A stretch of 64,000 nucleotides of DNA, taken from assembly GCA_020466095.1 (NCBI GenBank), contig CM035808.1, forward strand, positions 24,572,796-24,636,795. The letters are read 5' to 3'. Below are positions 36,929 through 49,229 of the stretch, in pieces. The first letter of the stretch is position 1. Each line of letters opens with the position of its first letter. The notes below the pieces were generated by a model. The model was given only the letters and a program-made list of their open reading frames with translations. It searched no databases and was not told the origin of the DNA. A program made the translations under genes and the position numbers. This DNA comes from Chlorops oryzae. Its lineage: Eukaryota > Arthropoda > Insecta > Diptera > Chloropidae.

Positions 36929-38420
36929 TTAGATTGGTCCGATCATATCCTTACCTACATTGGGCAGATCTTGAAGAAGATCCGTCCCAGATGTAGATAT
37001 TGATGCATTCCTTAATTCGAACGCACAGCCTCTAGCGATTCTGTGTCTATTCCGACAATTAGGTGGGAGCTGGTCCCTGAAGAGGGTCCATTTCCCGCCT
37101 TCGTGTAGGAGTAGATTCTCCACAGATTCGTATTCAGCTCTTTGTTCTGCGTATGGAGTCGGACAAGTACTTCGCGCGGATCCCTGGCAGGAATCAGCAC
37201 GGATGTTCCGTACCAGCTTGCTGGGTTTGCAACTATCATTTACGATAAACTTTCCTCCCTCGCATTCTCGAATTTTAGCCACAGCCTTAGTAAGCCAATC
37301 CAGACTAGAGCTGTTCGATCATTGCACCTTGATGATGTCGTCCTTGAACCGCCAATTCTCGAACTTAGGGGACTCTTTTGAGTTCTCTATAGCTCGCCAA
37401 AGGTGGCCATCGACAAAGTCAGCTTGATTTTTGGTCAGTTGACTCTGTCCCCCGTCAACATGACTGGCCACCATCAACGCTCTGGCAGCAAATTCCGAGA
37501 AAGTAGCAGACGCACTTATTGGTGGTAGACTTTCATTTGACTGGTTTTGCTCCACGGTTTATTGATTAAGTTCAAATGCGGCTCGAAATCTAAGCCGAAT
37601 TTTTGGATTAAATTATTTTCAGCTAATTCCTGCGGACATTCTTCACTTTGCACCAAATTCCTGAAATATAAATAGTTAGCTTTGGTTGCGTTCGAAGTGT
37701 TTTGGTTGGACGTACTCTCATACAACGTACTCTCATAGAACGTACTCCCATACAACGTACTCCCATACAGCATTACCAAATATCCTGAGGAACGTAGAAA
37801 CTTATAAATAGACCGAGAAACAAGCCGATCACAAAATAATGATTACGACTGTTTTTCAACCTTCCCCCTTTTCGCTTTCTTCTTCCTTCCCGACTCGGCG
37901 CCCTTGTTGTAGCTGCTTTCCCCGCATCCCGCTCTGCCTTCCTCACCTGTTGCCTTTTCGTCAGCATCTCCGTACCATGCTCCCTTTCCTTCTGCTTACC
38001 GGTACTTTCTTTTTCAGGATTAACCGTTGTCGCAGCGGGAGCGGGAACATGGGTGAGTCCGAATGGTTTAGGAATCACTTCGGTAGAAAGCGCATGTTTG
38101 GGTGACACTGGTGGTGCCAGGGTTCCCCTCTCAGTCGCGACCGCAGGAATCTTTTCCCCATCTTTCATCAATAGGCTCTCCATTGACATAGTCAATGTGC
38201 CAACCGAAGATATGTATATCAGAAGGTAAATCTTCTGGATCGTTTGGTAGCTTGCTGCCCCCTGAACCCCAGGACGTTCCGCTCATAGACACCGATGAGT
38301 TTTGGCCCTCCACATCCGATGGCCGTGCTGCTAAAATAGTGGGATATTCTCACAATTGTGGCTGCCCCGTGCAGACAAATCCTCGTTTGGACTCATCATA
38401 TTTGTTTTTTTGGACTCTAA
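36929..38420 (-). pseudogene. LINE ORF1 (Gag-like, DUF4780-type), broken
   Basis: Minus-strand pieces in order: an acidic start (38313-38131), a Lys/Arg-rich part (38195-37773), FSEFAARALMVASHVDGG (37555-37319), then the C-terminal module with ADFVDGHLWRAIENS, SVLIPARDPREVLVRLHT and WRIYSYTKAGNG (37319-36929, in two frames). This matches ORF1 proteins carrying a DUF4780-like domain that precede LOA/I-type endonuclease ORFs. At least three frame changes and a tandem insertion (37711-37770) make it non-functional. Confidence 0.65.
37711..37770. repeat. 15-bp tandem repeat, 4 copies, inside the LINE ORF1 relic
   Basis: Units CGTACTCTCATACAA, CGTACTCTCATAGAA, CGTACTCCCATACAA and CGTACTCCCATACAG are contiguous. 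Because 15 is a multiple of three it can be read as a five-residue repeat on the minus strand (LYGST / FYEST). Confidence 0.95.
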
Positions 38421-40381
38421 GCCGGGACGGTGCAAGGTGAGGGGGACTTCTCATGAATCACATTTAGCTTTAAAATGTGCCTCCTGTCATAGGCATATTC
38501 TGCTTAAAATCATCAAATTTTTTGCAACTTTCAACCTTCATTCAACTAAACTCATTTCCATGTACATACATAAGTCCTCCTCGCTTATAAGTTATAACAA
38601 CGGGTTTTGCTTGTCTAATTGATGGTGCTTTATAGAGCCCTATTTTAAATTATTATTCCACGGGAATTTTTACCCTAGAACCAGTAGCAGGGAGAATTCG
38701 TCTTGATGGAGAAAATGTCTCTCCAATATAAAAAGATTTCACATACAGAGAAATCAAAGCGTTTCTCTAATCATTTTCATCCAAAAGAATATTTTATTAG
38801 TTCATAAGAAGAAAATTTCCTAGAACTGACCAGCAGCCGCTGACTCAGATGTAATGATTCGTGATACAGTTTAAGGCAAATTGCCAACAATCGAAAAGCG
38901 ATTCCACTGCTTGACGAGAGGTGTTTTTACTATTGCTATGGAGAATTAATTACAGCAAAGCAATGGAGGAAAAAAAAAAATTTTTATCAACACAAAATGT
39001 TCTTGAAGAAAGAAAAAATACTTTATTGAATAAAAACAGCGAGTCATAGAGCTATGTACAGCCATTCCTATTGAATACAGGGCCAACTCAATGGAGTAGA
39101 CTGTGAAGCCAAGACCATTCGGGTTGTGTAGAAACGATTAAACGCATTTATGGGCCTGTGTATGCATGTTTGTACGTTGTTATGTGCATATGTATGTACA
39201 TACGAACGTTTGTATGAAAACCCATATTTCGAAATGTGGCGACAAATGTTTTTGAAAAATTTCCAAAACGGAAATAAAGCAAAAACGATTATAAATGCAA
39301 AGAACAAACAGAAACGGCAACGGAACGGCGACATTCACAGATATTCTGAGTGGCATAGGGAGAGGGAAAGAGAAAGATACCTACATAAAGCATATTTCTT
39401 CTGTTCGCCTTATTTGAACAAACGAATTCGTGAACTTCCACTTGACAATTCAAATTGATACTGATAATCAGTGTTGCCGCCCAGGCCGAATCAAATAAGA
39501 ATTGGTAGTTTAAGTGCGCGCTGAGTCGCTGATTTTGGTAATTTTATTATTTTTCGACTTTTTTGGGCGAATTCGCATTATTTTTTATTTGCTTCTAATT
39601 AAACAATTTTCGTTTTTGTAAAAAAATCTTTTCTTTTTGGGTGTTGAAAGCCAAATTAATTATTATTTAGTTCTTTATATACTTGAAAGTTCTCTGCAGA
39701 GTTTCTAAATATTTTTTTTTTTTATAGTATCAAAAGTGATAATAATAAGTAAGTACCCTTTAAAGTCTGCTGATCAAGCCAATTTTCGCAGACACAAAGT
39801 TTGTCGAGTATAAAAATGATTTGAGTTAATTAAACAAACAAAAATTCTGCACATTACGGTAGATTTAATAAAGTTTTGTAGAAGAAACGTTTCAAAAATG
39901 GCAGCATTGATTGGATTGTGTATGTTTTTTAAGGAACGCTGGAGCAGAGGAAATCGCGTACATATGCCGCCAATGATGTAGAGGCGCGAAAGTCCAATGA
40001 TGATGTCGGTCTTTTCTTTTCTTTTTTTTTCTTTTTTTTCTTTTTTGTGGGGTGGAGAACGATTTTTACGACGCGATTCAGAAAAAAACCGGCATAAACA
40101 GTCATTCAGTCCTTCAGTCTTTCAGTCAGTCATTAAATCAAAGATTTCAATGATTAAAGGAAATAAACTCGAGAGACGAATGTTTATTGTGAGGGCGTCT
40201 GTCGCGGGGGGGACTTTAACTGAACGCGACGCAGAGTGGAGAACGGAACGACAATTGGAGTAGAGTAAACAGTGGGTAAAATGGAACGAGTAATGCAACA
40301 AAACGAAACGACAAATAACTTACATTTGTACATAAACGGTTGGAGAATTTAGCATGGCATCTTGAATTGGAGCAACATAGA

Positions 40382-40427
40382 ATGAACGAACGAACGAACG
40401 AACGAACGAACAAGCGAACGAACGAAT
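40382..40427. repeat. (GAAC)n microsatellite
   Basis: About eleven units of CGAA/GAAC with one interruption. Confidence 0.9.
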
Positions 40428-41729
40428 GGCGAAAAATGGCACCCAAAAATGACGAACGTTGCGAAAACCGTAATTAAAAGAAATTAAAAAGAGTTCAACA
40501 AATATTTAGAGAACGTGTGCAAGCGAATTAATGAGAGAATTCAACAGAAACATTGCAGTAAACTTGGGAACATTTTCGGCTTGCCAAGCAAAAGAAGGAA
40601 AATTGCAATTCCAGCGCGCATTCATGGATGGTTGGCTTCCGAAAATCTGCTGATATGCAAATCATAAGCGTACATCACACCACATGTACTGGAAATTTCG
40701 GAATGCGTTTTTATTGGTTTAAAAACATGAACGAATAATGAAATTATGCGTTCCACAATAATATTTTTTCTTCTGGAGTTTATTATTCGAGCTTTTTTTT
40801 AAGGAAATTATTGCGAAATTTAAGTTTAATAGAGCGAATTTTATTTCGGCGAATGCATTTCAATTCAAGTGAAGAACCATAAAGAATCGTCTAACGTTAA
40901 TGGGTTAAAAGGCATTCATTCTGAAATTCATTTTGTTTCCTATAAAGTGTATTCTGTCTTGAACAAGGAAACTATTTGAGAAGCAGGAACACTGGAGTAT
41001 CCGTTTAAGAGGCAAGGCGATAGTACACTGTGTTCTTTGTACGTATAAGAAAACATCCCCCATTACAGGATAAGAAACACAATTGTACTCAAGATTGATT
41101 AGATTTGATATTTCCTTCTGATTTATGTCCATTGGTATTGGGGGGTTGACATAGAAGAATGGTCACGTTTCAACGCAAATACATTCTTACCCCGAATTAA
41201 GTGGCAAATGTGGAAAAGAAAATGCTTCAAAACCTACCAGATTAAACTATCGACCGCTTCGGGCAACGAAATAATCTTAATGGATAAGAATGTTATCTAT
41301 ACGCGGCGAGGAGAAGGCGAGTGTATTTTCGCAAAATTCTCACGCAAAGTGGTCTAAAAATACTCGATTAAATGATTGATCAGCGAAGTGAGAACACAGT
41401 TTTTCGATATTCTACTGTAATTAGCAAAATCTCAAACTCATCAATCAGAATCCAATAAGAATACAACCTTAATTGTCATTGAAATATGAGCAAAACATGA
41501 AACAATTGTCAAAAATAATAGTTGGGGGAAAAAAAGGAAAGAATTAGTCCTATCAAAAGACTGCTACAACATTCTCCGGATATAAGAATTCCCCACATGA
41601 AATAACCTTTCGATGTACGTATTATTATTATAAAAAGGAGGTCAAAAATTCTTTCGCATTGCCAGCATCCGTACTTGTTGGGGGTGTGCGAAAGAGCTTT
41701 GAGAAGAATCGCTGTAGAAAGAAGTTCGT

Positions 41730-41943
41730 TATAGGAGCATTCCACTTACGGGACAAATAATATTCATGATATATTTTTAGTTTAAATGTTTAATTGGAAA
41801 AAAATGATTATTTTAATGTACTAATATTAAGATACTTAATAGGATATAAGGTGCCCGTTTGAAAATTTTTGAGTACCTAATTATATTAGCTTTTGTCTGT
41901 TTTTACGGGACAAAAGTATCATTTTCTGTGGAATGCTCCTATA
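41730..41943. mobile_element. MITE with TA target, ends TATAGGAGCATTCCAC
   Basis: The ends TATAGGAGCATTCCAC and GTGGAATGCTCCTATA are exact complements. The inner arms also share GGGACAAA / TTTGTCCC. The flanking sequence (..GAAAGAAGTTCGT and GAGAGTTTCGACTGT..) resembles 58595-58628, so it inserted into an older dispersed repeat. About 214 bp, non-coding. Confidence 0.8.
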
Positions 41944-42596
41944 GAGAGTTTCGACTGTCAACCGGAAAAAGGCTGACTTTACATTACTAATTGTGAAGCC
42001 AGTTCTTAGAGCTATAAAAGTTCATGAAACTTGGTACAACTGGAAAATTGTGCTTTTTCCACATCTTCCTAGCGGGAATCTAAACATACATATATGGAGC
42101 AAACATCGACGAAAATGTACCTGCCTAAAATAGCTTGAATGTACCTACCTATGCACCTAACCAAGTGTACAATTGTACCCTAAAGAATCGTCTTTGACCA
42201 AGATTTCGAACTTTTGGCAAAAATTCAATGCCTCAATCGCTCTCGATAGGCATTAAAATAAATATTCATCAAAACAAACTGATCAATATTCCACGCTTTA
42301 AACACTAAAGAGGTGTGCATCGACTTAACCATAACAAATCTTGACCTTTTGATTGTGCCTAAGCAAAGAGGCGTGTCTGAAATAATCCAAAGAAAGAGCC
42401 AACATTTCTTTTTCTTATTACTTTTTCCTGACAAAAGACGGCGCGTAGAAACTTTGCCATAGCCCGAGGGCTATATAAGTCTATAAATTTTTTTTTTTTT
42501 ACTGTTTGCTCCACTCCATCCACTGCGACACGAACGTGCACGGACGGACGAACGAAGCAAAAAGCCAAAAGAGATACATATATATTGTATATGTAC

Positions 42597-42642
42597 GATG
42601 ATGATGATGATGATGAAGGTAATGATGATGGTGATGATGATA
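42597..42642. repeat. (GAT)n microsatellite
   Basis: GATGAT repeats with two short interruptions. Confidence 0.9.
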
Positions 42643-44118
42643 TGCACAAATGGCAATGCAGAATTTCTTCGCGGGTTATGGAAAAATTAAAAATTCCATT
42701 GCCAATAACGTGTCACGGAAGAAGCAATGCTGGGCGATGGGAGCGCGAGAGGGCGAGAGCTGTTCCCTTCACTCATATGCGCGGCTTTTACAAAAGTAAG
42801 TAAATAAATAAATAAATGAAGAAATAAATGAATAAAAGGAATAACAAATGAAATGAAATTAAAATAAAACGCAAAAATCATAAAAGAACTAAACGGCGAC
42901 GAGCTAGGCTGGCTGCAGCGGCTGCTACACAGAAGTTTCAGTTCATAAATATCAATGAAGTAGGAAGACAATTTCGATGGTTGAACCGCGGGGATGGAAA
43001 GAAAGGGCGGGCGGTGGCGGCGGCGGCGGCACACGAGAGGGCGAAAGGCCGATATGTGCGGTAGTAGTCAAATAAAGCAAATGAAATGAATGAGCATAAG
43101 GCAAGGCAAAGCAAGGCGAAGCGGCGCGAAAATAAATTTACGAAACTTCATATGGAGAAGGGGATTGAACTGTACCAAATGAAGCAAGCGTGTATGAGCA
43201 GAGATAGACGATTGGGTGATTGAACGACTGACTTAATGACTGATTGCAAAGGCAAATACGAGAAAACGAACAAACGGAAAAAGAATTAAATGAAAAAAAA
43301 AAAAAGATAAAAACAAGAACAAACTCGGGGGAGCAGAGCAAAAACGCCATTCTCCAAATGTACTTACAAAAATGAAATAAAATTAATCCGAATCCACTGC
43401 ACTTTGGTTCGTTGATTCCTTCCTTCCTTGCTTCCTGCCTTCCGTCGTTCCGTTCTTCTTTGTTTCGGAAGAAAGAGTTTGGACCGTTTTTACGTTTATC
43501 ATATGCGTTTTAATTTATAGCATAAAACTCCACTTAAGATCACGAAGGAATAAATGAATGAAAGGAATTTCAATTTGAAGATTTGAATGACGATGTCGAC
43601 GTCAATTGTTTAAGGCACTTGAATTATTACATCAAAAAACAAACAAAAAAAAAAACACACACACACACAATGAAAACAAATCGTTCTTTGGTCTGTTTTC
43701 TTTTTCTTTTATTCAATTTATTTCTTTTTCTTTTACTTCCTATAGGAGGGAAATGCAGGAAGATACGAAGTTTACCGCCGCAATGCGTTCTTTTCCTTTT
43801 TATCGCCTTTTATATATTTTGTTTTTGTTGTTGTGCGTAAAAGTATATTTTTAAATTACAACAAAAGCACCCAGAAGAACTGCTGTTGAATGTTGTTGTC
43901 TTTGCTGCTTGCCTTTTTTTTTTTTTTGCTTTTGTGTTGTCAAAGTTTACGGCATTCCCTCTTTTGTACACAAAAAGAAAAACACACACAAAATAAAACA
44001 ATTTTCGACAACGAAAAGTTGAAAACAAAAATTCCAATGCGTCACTCCGTGCGACGTACTTCACTGTGACGAGGCCAAATGAACACTGTTGGTGAGTGAA
44101 ATTGTATCATGTGGTGTA

Positions 44119-44161
44119 GTGTCGCGTTGTGTCGTGTCGTGTCGTGTCGTATCGTATCGTC
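44119..44161. repeat. (GTCGT)n pentanucleotide array
   Basis: About eight GTGTC/GTATC-type units in a row. Confidence 0.85.
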
Positions 44162-44559
44162 CGTTACGTTCCCAACACAAAACGACAGCTGACTCGAACT
44201 CGTTTTTGATCTAATCGTACGTGAAACAATAAAATCGTACCATTACGATCAGAGCTTCATATAAAGTTTTGATTTTCCACGGATCGTTCGATCCGTTCAG
44301 AAATAAATTCGCATTAAAATGAATATAAAGTATTTCGTTCCGAAAATGTATTTTATGAGCCTGCAGTCAGTGCTTTTTTCCTGCAGTAAGTGCCACTAAA
44401 GTGACTTCTTCAATCTGTCACTAGTTTCTCCGTCAACAGTACTACTGACCAACTGCACCCGTGCCATTGCATTCTCCTATTGACACTTTGTATGGGCATA
44501 TGTTCGAGCAGACACCAGTTGACGATTGTTTTAGTGATGCAGTAGAGTCACGTGCAGGA

Positions 44560-44632
44560 CTGGGATGTCTCAGTGTGAAGAGTGTAGCCTATCGACCAGA
44601 GGTACCCGAGTTCGAATCTCGCTCGGGCGAGT
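44560..44632 (+). repeat. tRNA-like sequence
   Basis: B box GAGTTCGAATCTC (44608-44620) preceded by an A-box-like TGTCTCAGTGTGAAGAG about 40 bases upstream. It is followed by GGGCGAGTGCC and a T-run that could end RNA polymerase III transcription. A canonical cloverleaf was not evident. Confidence 0.4.
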
Positions 44633-44857
44633 GCCGAATTTTTTAAAGTACCTAGATAATATTAAGGCTACCTAAGAGGCTTCAAAATTATTTTTGTGCG
44701 AAAAAATTAAGTTATAAAAATATAGTTTATACAAATTTTCGCACGATGCTGTGAAAGCATTCACGAGAATTCAGAACGGAAACTATTCTTTTTCTCTTCT
44801 CACCAATAAAAATCCATAAGATTAATCCTCCGAATTTTACAATTTTTCCGTTTCCCG

Positions 44858-44932
44858 CCTGCCCTGGGGTTCGAACACGAGACTTCGGATTGATGATCGG
44901 ACATGCTAATCATTACGCTAAGGAGCGTACAC
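44858..44932 (-). repeat. tRNA-like sequence
   Basis: Minus strand: A box TTAGCGTAATGATTAGCATG (44922-44903) and B box GTGTTCGAACCCC (44878-44866), with tRNA-like spacing and an anticodon-like loop region between. Faces the plus-strand tRNA-like sequence 230 bp away. The acceptor stem does not pair clearly, so it is likely tRNA-derived. Confidence 0.45.
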
Positions 44933-45090
44933 CTGTACACCTCTTCTTTGACCATGTCTATAAAAAGACAGTGGTGACAAAGGGGTAAATTTTCCCCCCA
45001 TTTACTGCAGGATTTTTTTTCAGTTTCTACCAACTGAATGGCATCCAAGTAGAGAGAAATTAATTCTCGAAGTCTCTAAACCGAAGTCTC

Positions 45091-46214
45091 TATACAGGGT
45101 GTTCCGTACTAACGTGCTTTTCTTTATAGGGTTGGTAGAGGGGGTCATTGTGAACAAAAAATCGTATGAGAGGGGGGGGGGTCTAAAATGTAACCCTGAG
45201 GAGTTATAGGGCCTTAAAGTTTTTAGGCAGTGAGTCGAGAAAAATAATTCTCCCACGATAATGGTTTATCGTAGGGAAAAAACTGAAATGCAGTTTGAAA
45301 GCTAATTGTATGGGCTTTTAAGAAAAATTAAGTTGCTGGTCAAAATTTGAGCCATTGAGGGAAAAATAAACGGTCAAAGTCAAAAATTCTGAAAAAATTT
45401 TCATTTTTTCGACTTTGAGAGCCATTTTGGTATGAAAAAGGTCGTATTAACACATACTTTTCTAATTTTTTTCCAAATCTACGTTAAATTTCCTTTAAAA
45501 CGTTGGTACATTTGTCATACCTTGTTAGCGGTTTAACCTCAGGAAAAATAGGTTTCAAAAACAAAAACAAACTTGAACTTTTTTTATTCAATTTAATTTT
45601 ATTTGTAAACTGTTAACGTTCGCATAAATTTAAAACAAAATTTGTTTTATTCTTACAGGACGTTTTCAAATTGGTGGCCGGACCTATGTACGCAACAGTT
45701 CGCTCTTTTTAGAATTTCATGACATAGATTTGTATTTGGTAATTCTTCTCTTACAATATTGAAAGCTTCCATGATACGGCCTATTAAATGTGGTCTTGAC
45801 CGAACGTTTTAAAGGAAATTTAACGTAGATTTGGAAAAAAATTAGAAAAGTATGTGTTAATACGACCTTTTTCATACCAAAATGGCTCTCAAAGTCGAAA
45901 AAATGAAAATTTTTTCAGAATTTTTGACTTTGACCGTTTATTTTTCCCTCAATGGCTCAAATTTTGACCAGCAACTTAATTTTTCTTAAAAGCCCATACA
46001 ATTAGCTTTCAAACTGCATTTCAGTTTTTTCCCTACGATAAACCATTATCGTGGGAGAATTATTTTTCTCGACTCACTGCCTAAAAACTTTAAGGCCCTA
46101 TAACTCCTCAGGGTTACATTTTAGACCCCCCCCTCTCATACGATTTTTTGTTCACAATGACCCCCTCTACCAACCCTATAAAGAAAAGCACGTTAGTACG
46201 GAACACCCTGTATA
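45091..46214. mobile_element. Tc1/mariner-type foldback element with about 413-bp arms
   Basis: Ends TATACAGGGTGTTCC and GGAACACCCTGTATA. The arms 45091-45504 and 45803-46214 appear identical by eye apart from a run of 10 G against 8 C. TA flanks both ends. The 298-bp centre carries the C-terminal 49 codons of a transposase on the minus strand. So the element is a rearranged derivative in which one end of an autonomous transposon was duplicated in inverted orientation. Near identity of the arms suggests a recent origin. Confidence 0.9.
45653..45802 (-). pseudogene. transposase C-terminal remnant (Tc1/IS630-like)
   Basis: 49 codons ending ..RSGHQFENVL then TAA. The text RPHLIGRIMEAFNIVREELP plus the closing GHQFENVL resembles the tail of IS630/Tc1-type insect transposases, which often end GHQFEHLL. 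An AATAAA-like signal follows. The N-terminal and catalytic regions are absent, cut off where the right arm begins. Confidence 0.55.
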
Positions 46215-46338
46215 TCTAATAAATTCTTTCGATAACGTTGATTCCAGCTATGATTGCATTTCAATAAAATTGGCACTTCGTTTTAATGTAAAAATCGAAT
46301 ACGTTTCCTAAACTGCATTAATTGCGAATATTTCGAGC

Positions 46339-46363
46339 ACGTTACGTTACGTTACGTTACGAT
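46339..46363. repeat. (GTTAC)n array
   Basis: Four to five units of CGTTA/GTTAC. Confidence 0.85.
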
Positions 46364-48552
46364 ACATTCTCACTGTTTCTCGCATGGGAGAAATTAGAGC
46401 GTATCAATGTTGCCGCTCTTCAGTTATAAAATTCAAATTTTTTTTCGGACGAAACGAATTTTAATGCGATCTTCTTTTAATCCGTAATCTTTAAAATAAC
46501 TTTCAATTAAATTGAGTTTTTTTTTTTAAACATGAGTGCATCATTTGATTTTCAAAATAAATACCCACAATTCCAAAATCTACTTTCAATAGCAAACTTC
46601 AACTTCATTTATTTGCGCAAGTATGGCAGCACAGCAACAGCCGATGAGTCATCCAATCGGAGTTGCACGCAGAGGAGAAGAACAAAACAAAACAAACAGA
46701 AAATGAGAACATGAGCGACTTCATTGTCAGGGTTGAAATATTGTGGAGTAATCGAAAAGAAAAGAGGGCATTTCACATGAAGGGAGGGCGACAAAGCCCT
46801 ATTAATATGATTAGTATGCGGTGTTTGATGATTTATTGCTGAAACTGCAAGAAAAGAAATTCAATAGCTTTTAGCGAAATTTAAAGCCACAAATCTCAAG
46901 AGTATTTCCACGTTTGTCCTTTTCGTATGGGGAAAAATTTACCTTTAGAAATTTGGTAGATACACTGGAAATGTAGTTTTGAAAATTCAATTCAATTAGG
47001 ATAAGAAAACAGTCCTTTGTGAGGTCATTCGAAAAAAAAAATAATAATACACATATTTATGTAGGATTATTATGTGTCATCATATCGTAAAAGGAATGAG
47101 GTAAGCATGCGTGAAACAGTCATTCAGTGCAATTACTATTTGGGCATAAAATGTTAACAGGAAAATTCATGCTGCGTAAGCTGTTTATAATTATAAATAC
47201 CGCAGGGTATATCCTGACAACGGACAATTGAATTTGTTATTCAGAACATAAAATGAAGTGTATAATGTAGTTATTAAGTCAGAGTATGAGTTTAATAATG
47301 GAATATAAAGCACGATATTAAATGGTAAGCGAATTTATTAAGGTCTTATCATAATGAGAGGTTCTTATTTCATAAAAATCAAAATAAGAAATTGTGTTAG
47401 AAAAGCAGGTCACAGTAATAAACACATCTTCTCCTTCTGTATGCAAAAAATAAATAAAAAAAAACATTACGCTATCTTTTCAGTCCATTATTCGTAGCCG
47501 GTTTAATCCTCTCACATAAAATCCGATTGCATTCCGTAATGGCACATCCGAATGCATGCATTTTTTTTTTCTAATCTTTTTGGCTACATCGGTTAATGGA
47601 GCGTTAAAATTGCAAATATTTCCATCGTTCGCTGCAGTTTTTCTCTTATAGATTTAAGTTAATTATATCATTGGAAATTTCGATTGCCACACGTCATCGA
47701 ATTCCTTTTTTGTTTCCTTTTTTCTTTCTTTACATTTTAAACGAATTGAACGTGCTCTTTGTGCGTATTACCTTAAATCGCTTTCGTACGTCATACGCTT
47801 TTTTTGGACAATGCTTTGTTTTATTTTTCTTTTAATTTTTTTAAATTTTTATTCATTATATTTTTGTTTTTTTTTTTTTATTTTATTTTTATTTTTATTT
47901 TGCTCTTTTCGCAAGCGTTTTCCTTATCGATGCAACGTCCCTGAGTCTGAGAAATGTCCTGAGTACGTGATTTTCATGATTTTTACAATTTACTCGTATT
48001 CCCATCCATTATGCCGTTTTGAGAGAAAAAAGAAAAGAAAAGAAATGGGAACAAATAAAAAACGACTGGAAGGTGAAATGTGCTAAAGGAGAAGAAAAAT
48101 GTTAAGGATGCTTTTGAGAATTCCACGTTGCAGGTAGTTAAATGTTTAGCTCAATTCCGATGGAAGGGGATACGTTCATTCAAATGCCATGTTGGACGCA
48201 TGACTTTTACGCTACTCAAGGACGTACTTGTGTACCTACATACATACAATGAGCACGATATCTTATTCACTCATGTTTCCGCTTCAATGCAAAACTGCAA
48301 TAAGATAATGTGCGCTCCTCATGTTATTTTCTTATCAATGGAATTTCGGGAATTTCCTTAAGGATTCATTTCCGATGGAAATTGAATGAAATGGCACTTT
48401 AGGGGAGGTAAAAATGCTCTTTCTTTTTCTTATCTTAAATTTCATTTCTATGCAAACCGTTAGTACTATTGCGCGTAAAGTGAAAACCTGCGATTTATCT
48501 AATTAAATAAATAAAAAAAATTTAATGTAAATTAGATTTAAAAGAGGAAAAG

Positions 48553-49229
48553 CCACTGCTCGGACTTGAAATATTTTAAAAGTGATATAAAAAAGTGGTA
48601 AAATTTAAAAAAAAAGTAGTAGATTAAAAAGAGGTAGATTTTTTTTTTAATGGTAGATTGGAGATTGTTTAAAAATTTTTTATATTAACGCCCATTTGCT
48701 ACTGTTCCGGTTAAAGCTTATCGTCGCGATATCCTCTTCAAATGTCCACATTTTCATACAAATTTTTTTGTTTTTCGGAACCTAAGTGCCTATATTAAAA
48801 AATTTTTAAATGTCAGAGTTCCTGTAAGCTTAAACTCAAAGTAACCTTTGGAAAAAATGGAGATCGTAGTTTTGCCGTATGAAAAAATATACTCTTTAAG
48901 CTGGGATCCCACTATCTGCGCCGATTTTTTTCGGGTAGGATCGGCACAAATTTCAAAACTGTCCACAATCACTGTTAAGGCTCACATTATCGTCGCATAG
49001 TGTAAAAAAGATATTGGGACAAAAATCGTTCAACACGATCGCACTTTTCAGTATCAGAGTCCAAAAATAGCGTTCACACAATCGACGCAGTGATTGCGGA
49101 AAAATCGGCGCAATGCGCAGATAGCGGGATCCCGGCTTTAGACTCTTAAAAATTACACTTTGCATTAAATTTCAGAAACCGAAAAAAGTGGTATATCTAC
49201 GACTGTGGAGGTAGAAGTCCGAGCATTGA
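48553..49229. mobile_element. DNA element with CACTGCTCGGACTT ends and 6-bp duplication
   Basis: The left end (C)CACTGCTCGGACTT pairs with the right end AAGTCCGAGCATTGA. GAAAAG flanks both sides (48547-48552 and 49230-49235). It contains a second, nested MITE at 48897-49138. No coding capacity. Confidence 0.65.
48897..49138. mobile_element. nested MITE, ends AGCTGGGATCCC
   Basis: Inverted ends TAAGCTGGGATCCCACTATC and TAAAGCCGGGATCCCGCTATC (as complement) continue as CTGCGC..GCCGATTTTT. TA flanks both ends. About 240 bp. Confidence 0.75.

Noticed and set aside
39469..39915. CAGTGTTGCCGCC at 39469 with GGCAGCATTG near 39903-39912
   Set aside because: The pairing is weak and no octamer duplication is present. 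It may be an old hAT end but cannot be supported.
42359..43034. Overlapping minus-strand frames rich in Ser/Ile/Phe
   Set aside because: Antisense to GAT and GAA-type simple repeats. No domain and no conserved splice sites.
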